NCBI GenBank assembly: GCA_037783545.1
Contig: JBBELK010000540.1
Coordinates: 682,001-746,000 of the forward strand
Length of the DNA stretch: 64,000 nucleotides
Origin: Henricia sp. BOLD:AAB3569
Lineage: Eukaryota; Echinodermata; Asteroidea; Spinulosida; Echinasteridae
Direction: 5' to 3'
In this document: positions 1 to 10,452 of the stretch, in pieces
Position numbering within the stretch: position 1 is the stretch's first letter
How the letters are laid out: each line of letters begins with the position of its first letter
Notes under the pieces: model-generated
What the model saw: the letters and a program-made list of their open reading frames with translations, nothing else
What the model was told of the DNA's origin: nothing
Database searches by the model: none
Translations under genes and position numbers: made by a program

Positions 1-54
1 ACAGACGATTGCAACTTTCAGCGCTGAGAGGTTGTCCAAAAGTGTGGCTTATGT

Positions 55-127
55 GCCTCGTTGGCGCAGTCGGCAGCGCGTCAGTCTCATAATCTGAAGG
101 TCGTGAGTTCGAGCCTCACACGGGGCA
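55..127 (+). tRNA. elongator tRNA-Met(CAT), unit 1, reference copy
   Basis: Decodes AUG within reading frames. The acceptor arm GCCTCGT pairs with ACGGGGC (one T-G wobble) and the discriminator base is A73. The D stem is GCGC/GCGC, anticodon CAT is at 88-90 in loop CTCATAA, and the T arm is GTGAG-TTCGAGC-CTCAC. The G1-C72 pair and the TTCG T-loop mark it as elongator and not initiator tRNA-Met. There is a T-T apposition at 31:39. No intron and no encoded CCA. Internal A and B boxes supply the pol III promoter. A TTTT terminator follows 10 bp downstream, with TTTTT as back-up. Positions quoted for variant Met copies count from G1 of this gene. Confidence 0.98.
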
Positions 128-137
128 GTCTCTGTCG

Positions 138-141
138 TTTT
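138..141 (+). terminator. pol III terminator of tRNA-Met (repeated in each unit)
   Basis: TTTT starts 11 bp after the last tRNA-Met base, and a second run TTTTT lies at 153-157. Both recur in essentially every unit. In unit 54 the first run is longer (near 31595). Simple T-runs of four or more are the normal RNA polymerase III stop. Confidence 0.8.
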
Positions 142-264
142 GTAATGCTTCCTTTTTATATTATTGTTGTCTGCGTGAGGCTCAGGGTTTGGTAATGTCC
201 TCATTTTAAACTGGAACGGCTCGTTTGGTTCCAACCATGCTGCTTGCGACCTGAACGACAGCTT

Positions 265-279
265 CACGTGGACCACGTG
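265..279 (+). promoter_or_regulatory. paired CACGTG motifs at the tRNA-Arg 5' end
   Basis: Two CACGTG hexamers, at 265-270 and 274-279, flank the transcription start side of tRNA-Arg. The second lies inside the acceptor/A-box side of the gene. The pair recurs in most units. CACGTG is the E-box bound by bHLH factors such as Myc/Max and USF, but function here is only inferred. The upstream copy could simply be a small duplication of tRNA sequence. Confidence 0.4.
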
Positions 280-343
280 GCCTAATGGATAAGGCGTCCG
301 ACTTCGGATCGGAAGATTGAGGGTTCGAATCCCTTCGTGGTTG
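271..343 (+). tRNA. tRNA-Arg(TCG), unit 1, reference copy
   Basis: Decodes CGA (and by wobble CGG) as arginine. The acceptor stem GACCACG pairs with CGTGGTT, with a G1-T72 wobble and discriminator G73. The D stem is GCCT/AGGC, the anticodon stem is TCCGA/TCGGA with anticodon TCG at 304-306, and the T arm is GAGGG-TTCGAAT-CCCTT. A box TGGCCTAATGG and B box GGTTCGAATCC are intact. No intron. TTTT starts 5 bp after the gene. The six bases immediately upstream are CACGTG, repeating the CACGTG at positions 4-9 of the gene. For variant Arg copies, positions count from G1 here; linear 17 and 18 are canonical G18 and G19. Confidence 0.98.
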
Positions 344-348
344 TGCTA

Positions 349-352
349 TTTT
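349..352 (+). terminator. pol III terminator of tRNA-Arg (repeated in each unit)
   Basis: TTTT begins six bases after G73 of tRNA-Arg and is conserved in the units I read. It would release a precursor with a very short 3' trailer. Confidence 0.8.
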
Positions 353-602
353 GGTATTGGTTGGCATACCGTAACCATACGCGAGTGGCCGCTGACTCTG
401 TCTTCTGTCTTCTAAAGTCGATCCGAGATGACCGCCGTCTCCAGAAGGACTTACTCATGTATCCATGTTATGAACAATGTTATAGCAGGCCTTTGTGTTT
501 GTGCAGTCAAGTTTGTCTCACAGGACAGTCTTCTTCAGCTAGCTCATGACAGACGATTGCAACTTTCAGCGCTAAGAGGTTGTCCAAAAGTGTGGCTTAT
601 GT

Positions 603-675
603 GCCTCGTTGGCGCAGTCGGCAGCGCGTCAGTCTCATAATCTGAAGGTCGTGAGTTCGAGCCTCACACGGGGCA
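603..675 (+). tRNA. tRNA-Met(CAT), unit 2
   Basis: Same as copy at 55. Confidence 0.96.
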
Positions 676-818
676 GTCTCTGTCGTTTTGTAATGCTTCC
701 TTTTTATATTATTGTTGTCTGCGTGAGGCTCAGGGTTTGGTAATGTCCTCATTTTAAACTGGAATGGCTCGTTTGGTTCCAACCATGCTGCTTGCGACCT
801 GAAAGACAGCTTCACGTG

Positions 819-891
819 GACCACGTGGCCTAATGGATAAGGCGTCCGACTTCGGATCGGAAGATTGAGGGTTCGAATCCCTTCGTGGTTG
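819..891 (+). tRNA. tRNA-Arg(TCG), unit 2
   Basis: Same as copy at 271. Confidence 0.96.
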
Positions 892-1150
892 TGCTATTTT
901 GGTATTGGTTGGCATACCGTAACCATACGCGAGTGGCCGCTGACTCTGTCTTCTGTCTTCTAAAGTCGATCCGAGATGACCGCCGTCTCCAGAAGGACTT
1001 ACTCATGTATCCATGTTATGAACAATGTTATAGCAGGCCTTTGTGTTTGTGCAGTCAAGTTTGTCTCACGGGACAGTCTTCTTCAGCTAGCTCATGACAG
1101 ACGATTGCAACTTTCAGCGCTGAGAGGTTGTCCAAAAGTGTGGCTTATGT

Positions 1151-1223
1151 GCCTCGTTGGCGCAGTCGGCAGCGCGTCAGTCTCATAATCTGAAGGTCGT
1201 GAGTTCGAGCCTCACACGGGGCA
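1151..1223 (+). tRNA. tRNA-Met(CAT), unit 3
   Basis: Same as copy at 55. Confidence 0.96.
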
Positions 1224-1366
1224 GTCTCTGTCGTTTTGTAATGCTTCCTTTTTATATTATTGTTGTCTGCGTGAGGCTCAGGGTTTGGTAATGTCCTCAT
1301 TTTAAACTGGAATGGCTCGTTTGGTTCCAACCATGCTGCTTGCGACCTGAAAGACAGCTTCACGTG

Positions 1367-1439
1367 GACCACGTGGCCTAATGGATAAGGCGTCCGACTT
1401 CGGATCGGAAGATTGAGGGTTCGAATCCCTTCGTGGTTG
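1367..1439 (+). tRNA. tRNA-Arg(TCG), unit 3
   Basis: Same as copy at 271. Confidence 0.96.
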
Positions 1440-1698
1440 TGCTATTTTGGTATTGGTTGGCATACCGTAACCATACGCGAGTGGCCGCTGACTCTGTCTT
1501 CTGTCTTCTAAAGTCGATCCGAGATGACCGCCGTCTCCAGAAGGACTTACTCATGTATCCATGTTATGAACAATGTTATAGCAGGCCTTTGTGTTTGTGC
1601 AGTCAAGTTTGTCTCACAGGACAGTCTTCTTCAGCTAGCTCATGACAGACGATTGCAACTTTCAGCGCTGAGAGGTTGTCCAAAAGTGTGGCTTATGT

Positions 1699-1771
1699 GC
1701 CTCGTTGGTGCAGTCGGCAGCGCGTCAGTCTCATAATCTGAAGGTCGTGAGTTCGAGCCTCACACGGGGCA
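1699..1771 (+). tRNA. tRNA-Met(CAT), unit 4, C11T
   Basis: C11 to T turns a D-stem C-G pair into a T-G wobble. The same change is in units 17 and 19. Probably still folds. Confidence 0.92.
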
Positions 1772-1914
1772 GTCTCTGTCGTTTTGTAATGCTTCCTTTT
1801 TATATTATTGTTGTCTGCGTGAGGCTCAGGGTTTGGTAATGTCCTCATTTTAAACTGGAACGGCTCGTTTGGTTCCAACCATGCTGCTTGCGACCTGAAC
1901 GACAGCTTCACGTG

Positions 1915-1987
1915 GACCACGTGGCCTAATGGATAAGGCGTCCGACTTCGGATCGGAAGATTGAGGGTTCGAATCCCTTCGTGGTTG
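1915..1987 (+). tRNA. tRNA-Arg(TCG), unit 4
   Basis: Same as copy at 271. Confidence 0.96.
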
Positions 1988-2239
1988 TGCTATTTTGGTA
2001 TTGGTTGGCATACCGTAACCATACGCGAGTCGCCGCTGACTCTGTCTTCTAAAGTCGATCCGAGATGACCGCCGTCTCCAGAAGGACTTACTCATGTATC
2101 CATGTTATGAACAATGTTATAGCAGGCCTTTGTGTTTGTGCAGTCAAGTTTGTCTCACAGGACAGTCTTCTTCAGCTAGCTCATGACAGACGATTGCAAC
2201 TTTCAGCGCTAAGAGGTTGTCCAAAAGTGTGGCTTATGT

Positions 2240-2312
2240 GCCTCGTTGGCGCAGTCGGCAGCGCGTCAGTCTCATAATCTGAAGGTCGTGAGTTCGAGCC
2301 TCACACGGGGCA
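2240..2312 (+). tRNA. tRNA-Met(CAT), unit 5
   Basis: Same as copy at 55. Confidence 0.96.
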
Positions 2313-2455
2313 GTCTCTGTCGTTTTGTAATGCTTCCTTTTTATATTATTGTTGTCTGCGTGAGGCTCAGGGTTTGGTAATGTCCTCATTTTAAACTGGA
2401 ATGGCTCGTTTGGTTCCAACCATGCTGCTTGCGACCTGAAAGACAGCTTCACGTG

Positions 2456-2528
2456 GACCACGTGGCCTAATGGATAAGGCGTCCGACTTCGGATCGGAAG
2501 ATTGAGGGTTCGAATCCCTTCGTGGTTG
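2456..2528 (+). tRNA. tRNA-Arg(TCG), unit 5
   Basis: Same as copy at 271. Confidence 0.96.
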
Positions 2529-2787
2529 TGCTATTTTGGTATTGGTTGGCATACCGTAACCATACGCGAGTGGCCGCTGACTCTGTCTTCTGTCTTCTAA
2601 AGTCGATCCGAGATGACCGCCGTCTCCAGAAGGACTTACTCATGTATCCATGTTATGAACAATGTTATAGCAGGCCTTTGTGTTTGTGCAGTCAAGTTTG
2701 TCTCACAGGACAGTCTTCTTCAGCTATCTCATGACAGACGATTGCAACTTTCAGCGCTGAGAGGTTGTCCAAAAGTGTGGCTTATGT

Positions 2788-2860
2788 GCCTCGTTGGCGC
2801 AGTCGGCAGCGCGTCAGTCTCATAATCTGAAGGTCGTGAGTTCGAGCCTCACACGGGGCA
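2788..2860 (+). tRNA. tRNA-Met(CAT), unit 6
   Basis: Same as copy at 55. Confidence 0.96.
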
Positions 2861-3003
2861 GTCTCTGTCGTTTTGTAATGCTTCCTTTTTATATTATTTT
2901 TGTCTGCGTGAGGCTCAGGGTTTGGTAATGTCCTCATTTTAAACTGGAATGGCTCGTTTGGTTCCAACCATGCTGCCTGCGACCTGAAAGACAGCTTCAC
3001 GTG

Positions 3004-3069
3004 GACCACAATGGATAAGGCGTCCGACTTCGGATCGGAAGATTGAGGGTTCGAATCCCTTCGTGGTTG
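3004..3069 (+). pseudogene. tRNA-Arg(TCG) with 7 bp deletion, unit 6
   Basis: Positions 7-13 (GTGGCCT) are missing: GACCAC runs straight into AATGGATAAGG. This removes the last acceptor pair, bases 8-9, the 5' side of the D stem and most of the A box, so neither a normal fold nor normal TFIIIC binding is expected. The anticodon and T arms are intact. The same lesion recurs at 10669, together with a shared T variant in the preceding Met-to-Arg spacer. Confidence 0.93.
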
Positions 3070-3328
3070 TGCTATTTTGGTATTGGTTGGCATACCGTAA
3101 CCATACGCGAGTGGCCGCTGACTCTGTCTTCTGTCTTCTAAAGTCGATCCGAGATGACCGCCGTCTCCAGAAGGACTTACTCATGTATCCATGTTATGAA
3201 CAATGTTATAGCAGGCCTTTGTGTTTGTGCAGTCAAGTTTGTCTCACAGGACAGTCTTCTTCAGCTAGCTCATGACAGACGATTGCAACTTTCAGCGCTG
3301 AGAGGTTGTCCAAAAGTGTGGCTTATGT

Positions 3329-3401
3329 GCCTCGTTGGCGCAGTCGGCAGCGCGTCAGTCTCATAATCTGAAGGTCGTGAGTTCGAGCCTCACACGGGGC
3401 A
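3329..3401 (+). tRNA. tRNA-Met(CAT), unit 7
   Basis: Same as copy at 55. Confidence 0.96.
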
Positions 3402-3544
3402 GTCTCTGTCGTTTTGTAATGCTTCCTTTTTATATTATTGTTGTCTGCGTGAGGCTCAGGGTTTGGTAATGTCCTCATTTTAAACTGGAATGGCTCGTTT
3501 GGTTCCAACCATGCTGCTTGCGACCTGAAAGACAGCTTCACGTG

Positions 3545-3617
3545 GACCACGTGGCCTAATGGATAAGGCGTCCGACTTCGGATGGGAAGATTGAGGGTTC
3601 GAATCTCTTCGTGGTTG
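3545..3617 (+). tRNA. tRNA-Arg(TCG), unit 7, C40G and C62T
   Basis: C40G breaks the G30-C40 anticodon-stem pair, and C62T makes a wobble in the T stem and changes the B box. Full length, but likely impaired. Confidence 0.75.
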
Positions 3618-3876
3618 TGCTATTTTGGTATTGGTTGGCATACCGTAACCATACGCGAGTGGCCGCTGACTCTGTCTTCTGTCTTCTAAAGTCGATCCGA
3701 GATGACCGCCGTCTCCAGAAGGACTTACTCATGTATCCATGTTATGAACAATGTTATAGCAGGCTTTTGTGTTTGTGCAGTCAAGTTTGTCTCACAGGAC
3801 AGTCTTCTTCAGCTAGCTCATGACAGACGATTGCAACTTTCAGCGCTGAGAGGTTGTCCAAAAGTGTGGCTTATGT

Positions 3877-3949
3877 GCCTCGTTGGCGCAGTCGGCAGCG
3901 CGTCAGTCTCATAATCTGAAGGTCGTGAGTTCGAGCCTCACACGGGGCA
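3877..3949 (+). tRNA. tRNA-Met(CAT), unit 8
   Basis: Same as copy at 55. Confidence 0.96.
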
Positions 3950-4092
3950 GTCTCTGTCGTTTTGTAATGCTTCCTTTTTATATTATTGTTGTCTGCGTGA
4001 GGCTCAGGGTTTGGTAATGTCCTCATTTTAAACTGGAATGGCTCGTTTGGTTCCAACCATGCTGCTTGCGACCTGAAAGACAGCTTCACGTG

Positions 4093-4165
4093 GACCACGT
4101 GGCCTAATGGATAAGGCGTCCGACTTCGGATCGGAAGATTGAGGGTTCGAATCCCTTCGTGGTTG
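4093..4165 (+). tRNA. tRNA-Arg(TCG), unit 8
   Basis: Same as copy at 271. Confidence 0.96.
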
Positions 4166-4424
4166 TGCTATTTTGGTATTGGTTGGCATACCGTAACCAT
4201 ACGCGAGTGGTCGCTGACTCTGTCTTCTGTCTTCTAAAGTCGATCCGAGATGACCGCCGTCTCCAGAAGGACTTACTCATGTATCCATGTTATGAACAAT
4301 GTTATAGCAGGCCTTTGTGTTTGTGCAGTCAAGTTTGTCTCACAGGACAGTCTTCTTCAGCTAGCTCATGACAGACGATTGCAACTTTCAGCGCTGAGAG
4401 GTTGTCCAAAAGTGTGGCTTATGT

Positions 4425-4497
4425 GCCTCGTTGGCGCAGTCGGCAGCGCGTCAGTCTCATAATCTGAAGGTCGTGAGTTCGAGCCTCACACGGGGCA
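4425..4497 (+). tRNA. tRNA-Met(CAT), unit 9
   Basis: Same as copy at 55. Confidence 0.96.
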
Positions 4498-4640
4498 GTC
4501 TCTGTCGTTTTGTAATGCTTCCTTTTTATATTATTGTTGTCTGCGTGAGGCTCAGGGTTTGGTAATGTCCTCATTTTAAACTGGAATGGCTCGTTTGGTT
4601 CCAACCATGCTGCCTGCGACCTGAAAGACAGCTTCACGTG

Positions 4641-4713
4641 GACCACGTGGCCTAATGGATAAGGCGTCCGACTTCGGATCGGAAGATTGAGGGTTCGAAT
4701 CCCTTCGTGGTTG
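4641..4713 (+). tRNA. tRNA-Arg(TCG), unit 9
   Basis: Same as copy at 271. Confidence 0.96.
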
Positions 4714-4972
4714 TGCTATTTTGGTATTGGTTGGCATACCGTAACCATACGCGAGTGGCCGCTGACTCTGTCTTCTGTCTTCTAAAGTCGATCCGAGATG
4801 ACCGCCGTCTCCAGAAGGACTTACTCATGTATCCATGTTATGCACAATGTTATAGCAGGCCTTTGTGTTTGTGCAGTCAAGTTTGTCTCACAGGACAGTC
4901 TTCTTCAGCTAGCTCATGACAGACGATTGCAACTTTCAGCGCTGAGAGGTTGTCCAAAAGTGTGGCTTATGT

Positions 4973-5045
4973 GCCTCGTTGGCGCAGTCGGCAGCGCGTC
5001 AGTCTCATAATCTGAAGGTCGTGAGTTCGAGCCTCACACGGGGCA
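4973..5045 (+). tRNA. tRNA-Met(CAT), unit 10
   Basis: Same as copy at 55. Confidence 0.96.
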
Positions 5046-5188
5046 GTCTCTGTCGTTTTGTAATGCTTCCTTTTTATATTATTGTTGTCTGCGTGAGGCT
5101 CAGGGTTTGGTAATGTCCTCATTTTAAACTGGAATGGCTCGTTTGGTTCCAACCATGCTGCCTGCGACCTGAAAGACAGCTTCACGTG

Positions 5189-5261
5189 GACCACGTGGCC
5201 TAATGGATAAGGCGTCCGACTTCGGATCGGAAGATTGAGGGTTCGAATCCCTTCGTGGTTG
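5189..5261 (+). tRNA. tRNA-Arg(TCG), unit 10
   Basis: Same as copy at 271. Confidence 0.96.
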
Positions 5262-5520
5262 TGCTATTTTGGTATTGGTTGGCATACCGTAACCATACGC
5301 GAGTGGCCGCTGACTCTGTCTTCTGTCTTCTAAAGTCGATCCGAGATGACCGCCGTCTCCAGAAGGACTTACTCATGTATCCATGTTATGAACAATGTTA
5401 TAGCAGGCCTTTGTGTTTGTGCAGTCAAGTTTGTCTCACAGGACAGTCTTCTTCAGCTAGCTCATGACAGACGATTGCAACTTTCAGCGCTGAGAGGTTG
5501 TCCAAAAGTGTGGCTTATGT

Positions 5521-5593
5521 GCCTCGTTGGCGCAGTCGGCAGCGCGTCAGTCTCATAATCTGAAGGTCGTGAGTTCGAGCCTCACACGGGGCA
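5521..5593 (+). tRNA. tRNA-Met(CAT), unit 11
   Basis: Same as copy at 55. Confidence 0.96.
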
Positions 5594-5736
5594 GTCTCTG
5601 TCGTTTTGTAATGCTTCCTTTTTATATTATTGTTGTCTGCGTGAGGCTCAGGGTTTGGTAATGTCCTCATTTTAAACTGGAATGGCTCGTTTGGTTCCAA
5701 CCATGCTGCCTGCGACCTGAAAGACAGCTTCACGTG

Positions 5737-5809
5737 GACCACGTGGCCTAATGGATAAGGCGTCCGACTTCGGATCGGAAGATTGAGGGTTCGAATCCCT
5801 TCGTGGTTG
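5737..5809 (+). tRNA. tRNA-Arg(TCG), unit 11
   Basis: Same as copy at 271. Confidence 0.96.
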
Positions 5810-6068
5810 TGCTATTTTGGTATTGGTTGGCATACCGTAACCATACGCGAGTGGCCGCTGACTCTGTCTTCTGTCTTCTAAAGTCGATCCGAGATGACCG
5901 CCGTCTCCAGAAGGACTTACTCATGTATCCATGTTATGAACAATGTTATAGCAGGTCTTTGTGTTTGTGCAGTCAAGTTTGTCTCACAGGACAGTCTTCT
6001 TCAGCTAGCTCATGACAGACGATTGCAACTTTCAGCGCTGAGAGGTTGTCCAAAAGTGTGGCTTATGT

Positions 6069-6141
6069 GCCTCGTTGGCGCAGTCGGCAGCGCGTCAGTC
6101 TCATAATCTGAAGGTCGTGAGTTCGAGCCTCACACGGGGCA
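6069..6141 (+). tRNA. tRNA-Met(CAT), unit 12
   Basis: Same as copy at 55. Confidence 0.96.
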
Positions 6142-6284
6142 GTCTCTGTCGTTTTGTAATGCTTCCTTTTTATATTATTGTTGTCTGCGTGAGGCTCAGG
6201 GTTTGGTAATGTCCTCATTTTAAACTGGAATGGCTCGTTTGGTTCCAACCATGCTGCTTGCGACCTGAAAGACAGCTTCACGTG

Positions 6285-6357
6285 GACCATGTGGCCTAAT
6301 GGATAAGGCGTCCGACTTCGGATCGGAAGATTGAGGGTTCGAATCCCTTCGTGGTTG
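6285..6357 (+). tRNA. tRNA-Arg(TCG), unit 12, C6T
   Basis: C6T gives an acceptor T-G wobble and destroys the intragenic CACGTG. Confidence 0.9.
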
Positions 6358-6616
6358 TGCTATTTTGGTATTGGTTGGCATACCGTAACCATACGCGAGT
6401 GGCCGCTGACTCTGTCTTCTGTCTTCTAAAGTCGATCCGAGATGACCGCCGTCTCCAGAAGGACTTACTCATGTATCCATGTTATGAACAATGTTATAGC
6501 AGGCCTTTGTGTTTGTGCAGTCAAGTTTGTCTCACAGGACAGTCTTCTTCAGCTAGCTCATGACAGACGATTGCAACTTTCAGCGCTGAGAGGTTGTCCA
6601 AAAGTGTGGCTTATGT

Positions 6617-6689
6617 GCCTCGTTGGCGCAGTCGGCAGCGCGTCAGTCTCATAATCTGAAGGTCGTGAGTTCGAGCCTCACACGGGGCA
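6617..6689 (+). tRNA. tRNA-Met(CAT), unit 13
   Basis: Same as copy at 55. Confidence 0.96.
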
Positions 6690-6832
6690 GTCTCTGTCGT
6701 TTTGTAATGCTTCCTTTTTATATTATTGTTGTCTGCGTGAGGCTCAGGGTTTGGTAATGTCCTCATTTTAAACTGGAATGGCTCGTTTGGTTCCAACCAT
6801 GCTGCTTGCGACCTGAAAGACAGCTTCACGTG

Positions 6833-6905
6833 GACCACGTGGCCTAATGGATAAGGCGTCCGACTTCGGATCGGAAGATTGAGGGTTCGAATCCCTTCGT
6901 GGTTG
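6833..6905 (+). tRNA. tRNA-Arg(TCG), unit 13
   Basis: Same as copy at 271. Confidence 0.96.
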
Positions 6906-7164
6906 TGCTATTTTGGTATTGGTTGGCATACCGTAACCATACGCGAGTGGCCGCTGACTCTGTCTTCTGTCTTCTAAAGTCGATCCGAGATGACCGCCGT
7001 CTCCAGAAGGACTTACTCATGTATCCATGTTATGAACAATGTTATAGCAGGCCTTTGTGTTTGTGCAGTCAAGTTTGTCTCACAGGACAGTCTTCTTCAG
7101 CTAGCTCATGACAGACGATTGCAACTTTCAGCGCTGAGAGGTTGTCCAAAAGTGTGGCTTATGT

Positions 7165-7237
7165 GCCTCGTTGGCGCAGTCGGCAGCGCGTCAGTCTCAT
7201 AATCTGAAGGTCGTGAGTTCGAGCCTCACACGGGGCA
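7165..7237 (+). tRNA. tRNA-Met(CAT), unit 14
   Basis: Same as copy at 55. Confidence 0.96.
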
Positions 7238-7380
7238 GTCTCTGTCGTTTTGTAATGCTTCCTTTTTATATTATTGTTGTCTGCGTGAGGCTCAGGGTTT
7301 GGTAATGTCCTCATTTTAAACTGGAATGGCTCGTTTGGTTCCAACCATGCTGCTTGCGACCTGAAAGACAGTTTCACGTG

Positions 7381-7453
7381 GACCACGTGGCCTAATGGAT
7401 AAGGCGTCCGACTTCGGATCGGAAGATTGAGGGTTCGAATCCCTTCGTGGTTG
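7381..7453 (+). tRNA. tRNA-Arg(TCG), unit 14
   Basis: Same as copy at 271. Confidence 0.96.
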
Positions 7454-7712
7454 TGCTATTTTGGTATTGGTTGGCATACCGTAACCATACGCGAGTGGCC
7501 GCTGACTCTGTCTTCTGTCTTCTAAAGTCGATCCGAGATGACCGCCGTCTCCAGAAGGACTTACTCATGTATCCATGTTATGAACAATGTTATAGCAGGC
7601 CTTTGTGTTTGTGCAGTCAAGTTTGTCTCACAGGACAGTCTTCTTCAGCTAGCTCATGACAGACGATTGCAACTTTCAGCGCTGAGAGGTTGTCCAAAAG
7701 TGTGGCTTATGT

Positions 7713-7785
7713 GCCTCGTTGGCGCAGTCGGCAGCGCGTCAGTCTCATAATCTGAAGGTCGTGAGTTCGAGCCTCACACGGGGCA
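7713..7785 (+). tRNA. tRNA-Met(CAT), unit 15
   Basis: Same as copy at 55. Confidence 0.96.
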
Positions 7786-7928
7786 GTCTCTGTCGTTTTG
7801 TAATGCTTCCTTTTTATATTATTGTTGTCTGCGTGAGGCTCAGGGTTTGGTAATGTCCTCATTTTAAACTTGAATGGCTCGTTTGGTTCCAACCATGCTG
7901 CCTGCGACCTGAAAGACAGCTTCACGTG

Positions 7929-8001
7929 GACCACGTGGCCTAATGGATAAGGCGTCCGACTTCGGATCGGAAGATTGAGGGTTCGAATCCCTTCGTGGTT
8001 G
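7929..8001 (+). tRNA. tRNA-Arg(TCG), unit 15
   Basis: Same as copy at 271. Confidence 0.96.
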
Positions 8002-8260
8002 TGCTATTTTGGTATTGGTTGGCATACCGTAACCATACGCGAGTGGCCGCTGACTCTGTCTTCTGTCTTCTAAAGTCGATCCGAGATGACCGCCGTCTCC
8101 AGAAGGACTTACTCATGTATCCATGTTATGAACAATGTTATAGCAGGCCTTTGTGTTTGTGCAGTCAAGTTTGTCTCACAGGACAGTCTTCTTCAGCTAG
8201 CTCATGACAGACGATTGCAACTTTCAGCGCTGAGAGGTTGTCCAAAAGTGTGGCTTATGT

Positions 8261-8333
8261 GCCTCGTTGGCGCAGTCGGCAGCGCGTCAGTCTCATAATC
8301 TGAAGGTCGTGAGTTCGAGCCTCACACGGGGCA
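8261..8333 (+). tRNA. tRNA-Met(CAT), unit 16
   Basis: Same as copy at 55. Confidence 0.96.
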
Positions 8334-8476
8334 GTCTCTGTCGTTTTGTAATGCTTCCTTTTTATATTATTGTTGTCTGCGTGAGGCTCAGGGTTTGGTA
8401 ATGTCCTCATTTTAAACTTGAATGGCTCGTTTGGTTCCAACCATGCTGCCTGCGACCTGAAAGACAGCTTCACGTG

Positions 8477-8549
8477 GACCACGTGGCCTAATGGATAAGG
8501 CGTCCGACTTCGGATCGGAAGATTGAGGGTTCGAATCCCTTCGTGGTTG
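8477..8549 (+). tRNA. tRNA-Arg(TCG), unit 16
   Basis: Same as copy at 271. Confidence 0.96.
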
Positions 8550-8808
8550 TGCTATTTTGGTATTGGTTGGCATACCGTAACCATACGCGAGTGGCCGCTG
8601 ACTCTGTCTTCTGTCTTCTAAAGTCGATCCGAGATGACCGCCGTCTCCAGAAGGACTTACTCATGTATCCATGTTATGAACAATGTTATAGCAGGCCTTT
8701 GTGTTTGTGCAGTCAAGTTTGTCTCACAGGACAGTCTTCTTCAGCTAGCTCATGACAGACGATTGCAACTTTCAGCGCTGAGAGGTTGTCCAAAAGTGTG
8801 GCTTATGT

Positions 8809-8881
8809 GCCTCGTTGGTGCAGTCGGCAGCGCGTCAGTCTCATAATCTGAAGGTCGTGAGTTCGAGCCTCACACGGGGCA
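8809..8881 (+). tRNA. tRNA-Met(CAT), unit 17, C11T
   Basis: D-stem wobble as in unit 4. It shares two spacer changes with unit 19 (GGCACG and CTTTACG). Confidence 0.92.
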
Positions 8882-9024
8882 GTCTCTGTCGTTTTGTAAT
8901 GCTTCCTTTTTATATTATTGTTGTCTGCGTGAGGCTCAGGGTTTGGTAATGTCCTCATTTTAAACTGGAATGGCACGTTTGGTTCCAACCATGCTGCTTG
9001 CGACCTGAAAGACAGCTTTACGTG

Positions 9025-9097
9025 GACCACGTGGCCTAATGGATAAGGCGTCCGACTTCGGATCGGAAGATTGAGGGTTCGAATCCCTTCGTGGTTG
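9025..9097 (+). tRNA. tRNA-Arg(TCG), unit 17
   Basis: Same as copy at 271; the upstream E-box is TACGTG here. Confidence 0.96.
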
Positions 9098-9356
9098 TGC
9101 TATTTTGGTATTGGTTGGCATACCGTAACCATACGCGAGTGGCCGCTGACTCTGTCTTCTGTCTTCTAAAGTCGATCCGAGATGACCGCCGTCTCCAGAA
9201 GGACTTACTCATGTATCCATGTTATGAACAATGTTATAGCAGGCCTTTGTGTTTGTGCAGTCAAGTTTGTCTCACAGGACAGTCTTCTTCAGCTAGCTCA
9301 TGACAGACGATTGCAACTTTCAGCGCTGAGAGGTTGTCCAAAAGTGTGGCTTATGT

Positions 9357-9429
9357 GCCTCGTTGGCGCAGTCGGCAGCGCGTCAGTCTCATAATCTGAA
9401 GGTCGTGAGTTCGAGCCTCACACGGGGCA
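9357..9429 (+). tRNA. tRNA-Met(CAT), unit 18
   Basis: Same as copy at 55. Confidence 0.96.
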
Positions 9430-9572
9430 GTCTCTGTCGTTTTGTAATGCTTCCTTTTTATATTATTGTTGTCTGCGTGAGGCTCAGGGTTTGGTAATGT
9501 CCTCATTTTAAACTTGAATGGCTCGTTTGGTTCCAACCATGCTGCCTGCGACCTGAAAGACAGCTTCACGTG

Positions 9573-9645
9573 GACCACGTGGCCTAATGGATAAGGCGTC
9601 CGACTTCGGATCGGAAGATTGAGGGTTCGAATCCCTTCGTGGTTG
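9573..9645 (+). tRNA. tRNA-Arg(TCG), unit 18
   Basis: Same as copy at 271. Confidence 0.96.
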
Positions 9646-9904
9646 TGCTATTTTGGTATTGGTTGGCATACCGTAACCATACGCGAGTGGCCGCTGACTC
9701 TGTCTTCTGTCTTCTAAAGTCGATCCGAGATGACCGCCGTCTCCAGAAGGACTTACTCATGTATCCATGTTATGAACAATGTTATAGCAGGCCTTTGTGT
9801 TTGTGCAGTCAAGTTTGTCTCACAGGACAGTCTTCTTCAGCTAGCTCATGACAGACGATTGCAACTTTCAGCGCTGAGAGGTTGTCCAAAAGTGTGGCTT
9901 ATGT

Positions 9905-9977
9905 GCCTCGTTGGTGCAGTCGGCAGCGCGTCAGTCTCATAATCTGAAGGTCGTGAGTTCGAGCCTCACACGGGGCA
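9905..9977 (+). tRNA. tRNA-Met(CAT), unit 19, C11T
   Basis: D-stem wobble as in units 4 and 17. Confidence 0.92.
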
Positions 9978-10120
9978 GTCTCTGTCGTTTTGTAATGCTT
10001 CCTTTTTATATTATTGTTGTCTGCGTGAGGCTCAGGGTTTGGTAATGTCCTCATTTTAAACTGGAATGGCACGTTTGGTTCCAACCATGCTGCTTGCGAC
10101 CTGAAAGACAGCTTTACGTG

Positions 10121-10193
10121 GACCACGTGGCCTAATGGATAAGGCGTCCGACTTCGGATTGGAAGATTGAGGGTTCGAATCCCTTCGTGGTTG
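10121..10193 (+). tRNA. tRNA-Arg(TCG), unit 19, C40T
   Basis: Anticodon-stem G30-C40 becomes a G-T wobble. The upstream E-box is TACGTG, as in unit 17. Confidence 0.9.
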
Positions 10194-10452
10194 TGCTATT
10201 TTGGTATTGGTTGGCATACCGTAACCATACGCGAGTGGCCGCTGACTCTGTCTTCTGTCTTCTAAAGTCGATCCGAGATGACCGCCGTCTCCAGAAGGAC
10301 TTACTCATGTATCCATGTTATGAACAATGTTATAGCAGGCCTTTGTGTTTGTGCAGTCAAGTTTGTCTCACAGGACAGTCTTCTTCAGCTAGCTCATGAC
10401 AGACGATTGCAACTTTCAGCGCTGAGAGGTTGTCCAAAAGTGTGGCTTATGT

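Noticed and set aside
55..127. Initiator tRNA-Met
   Set aside because: G1-C72 and the TTCG T-loop are elongator features; eukaryotic initiators have A1-T72 and an A at position 54.
49..276. A ~75-residue open frame on the - strand, and ~70-residue frames on the + strand, repeated in every unit
   Set aside because: They run across tRNA genes and spacers, recur only because the unit recurs, use non-ATG starts in part and are broken by harmless spacer variants. No protein family is recognisable.
344..602. A third small RNA gene in the Arg-to-Met spacer
   Set aside because: No tRNA, 5S, snRNA or snoRNA box pattern was found. Short inverted motifs such as GGTAT...ATACC are too weak.
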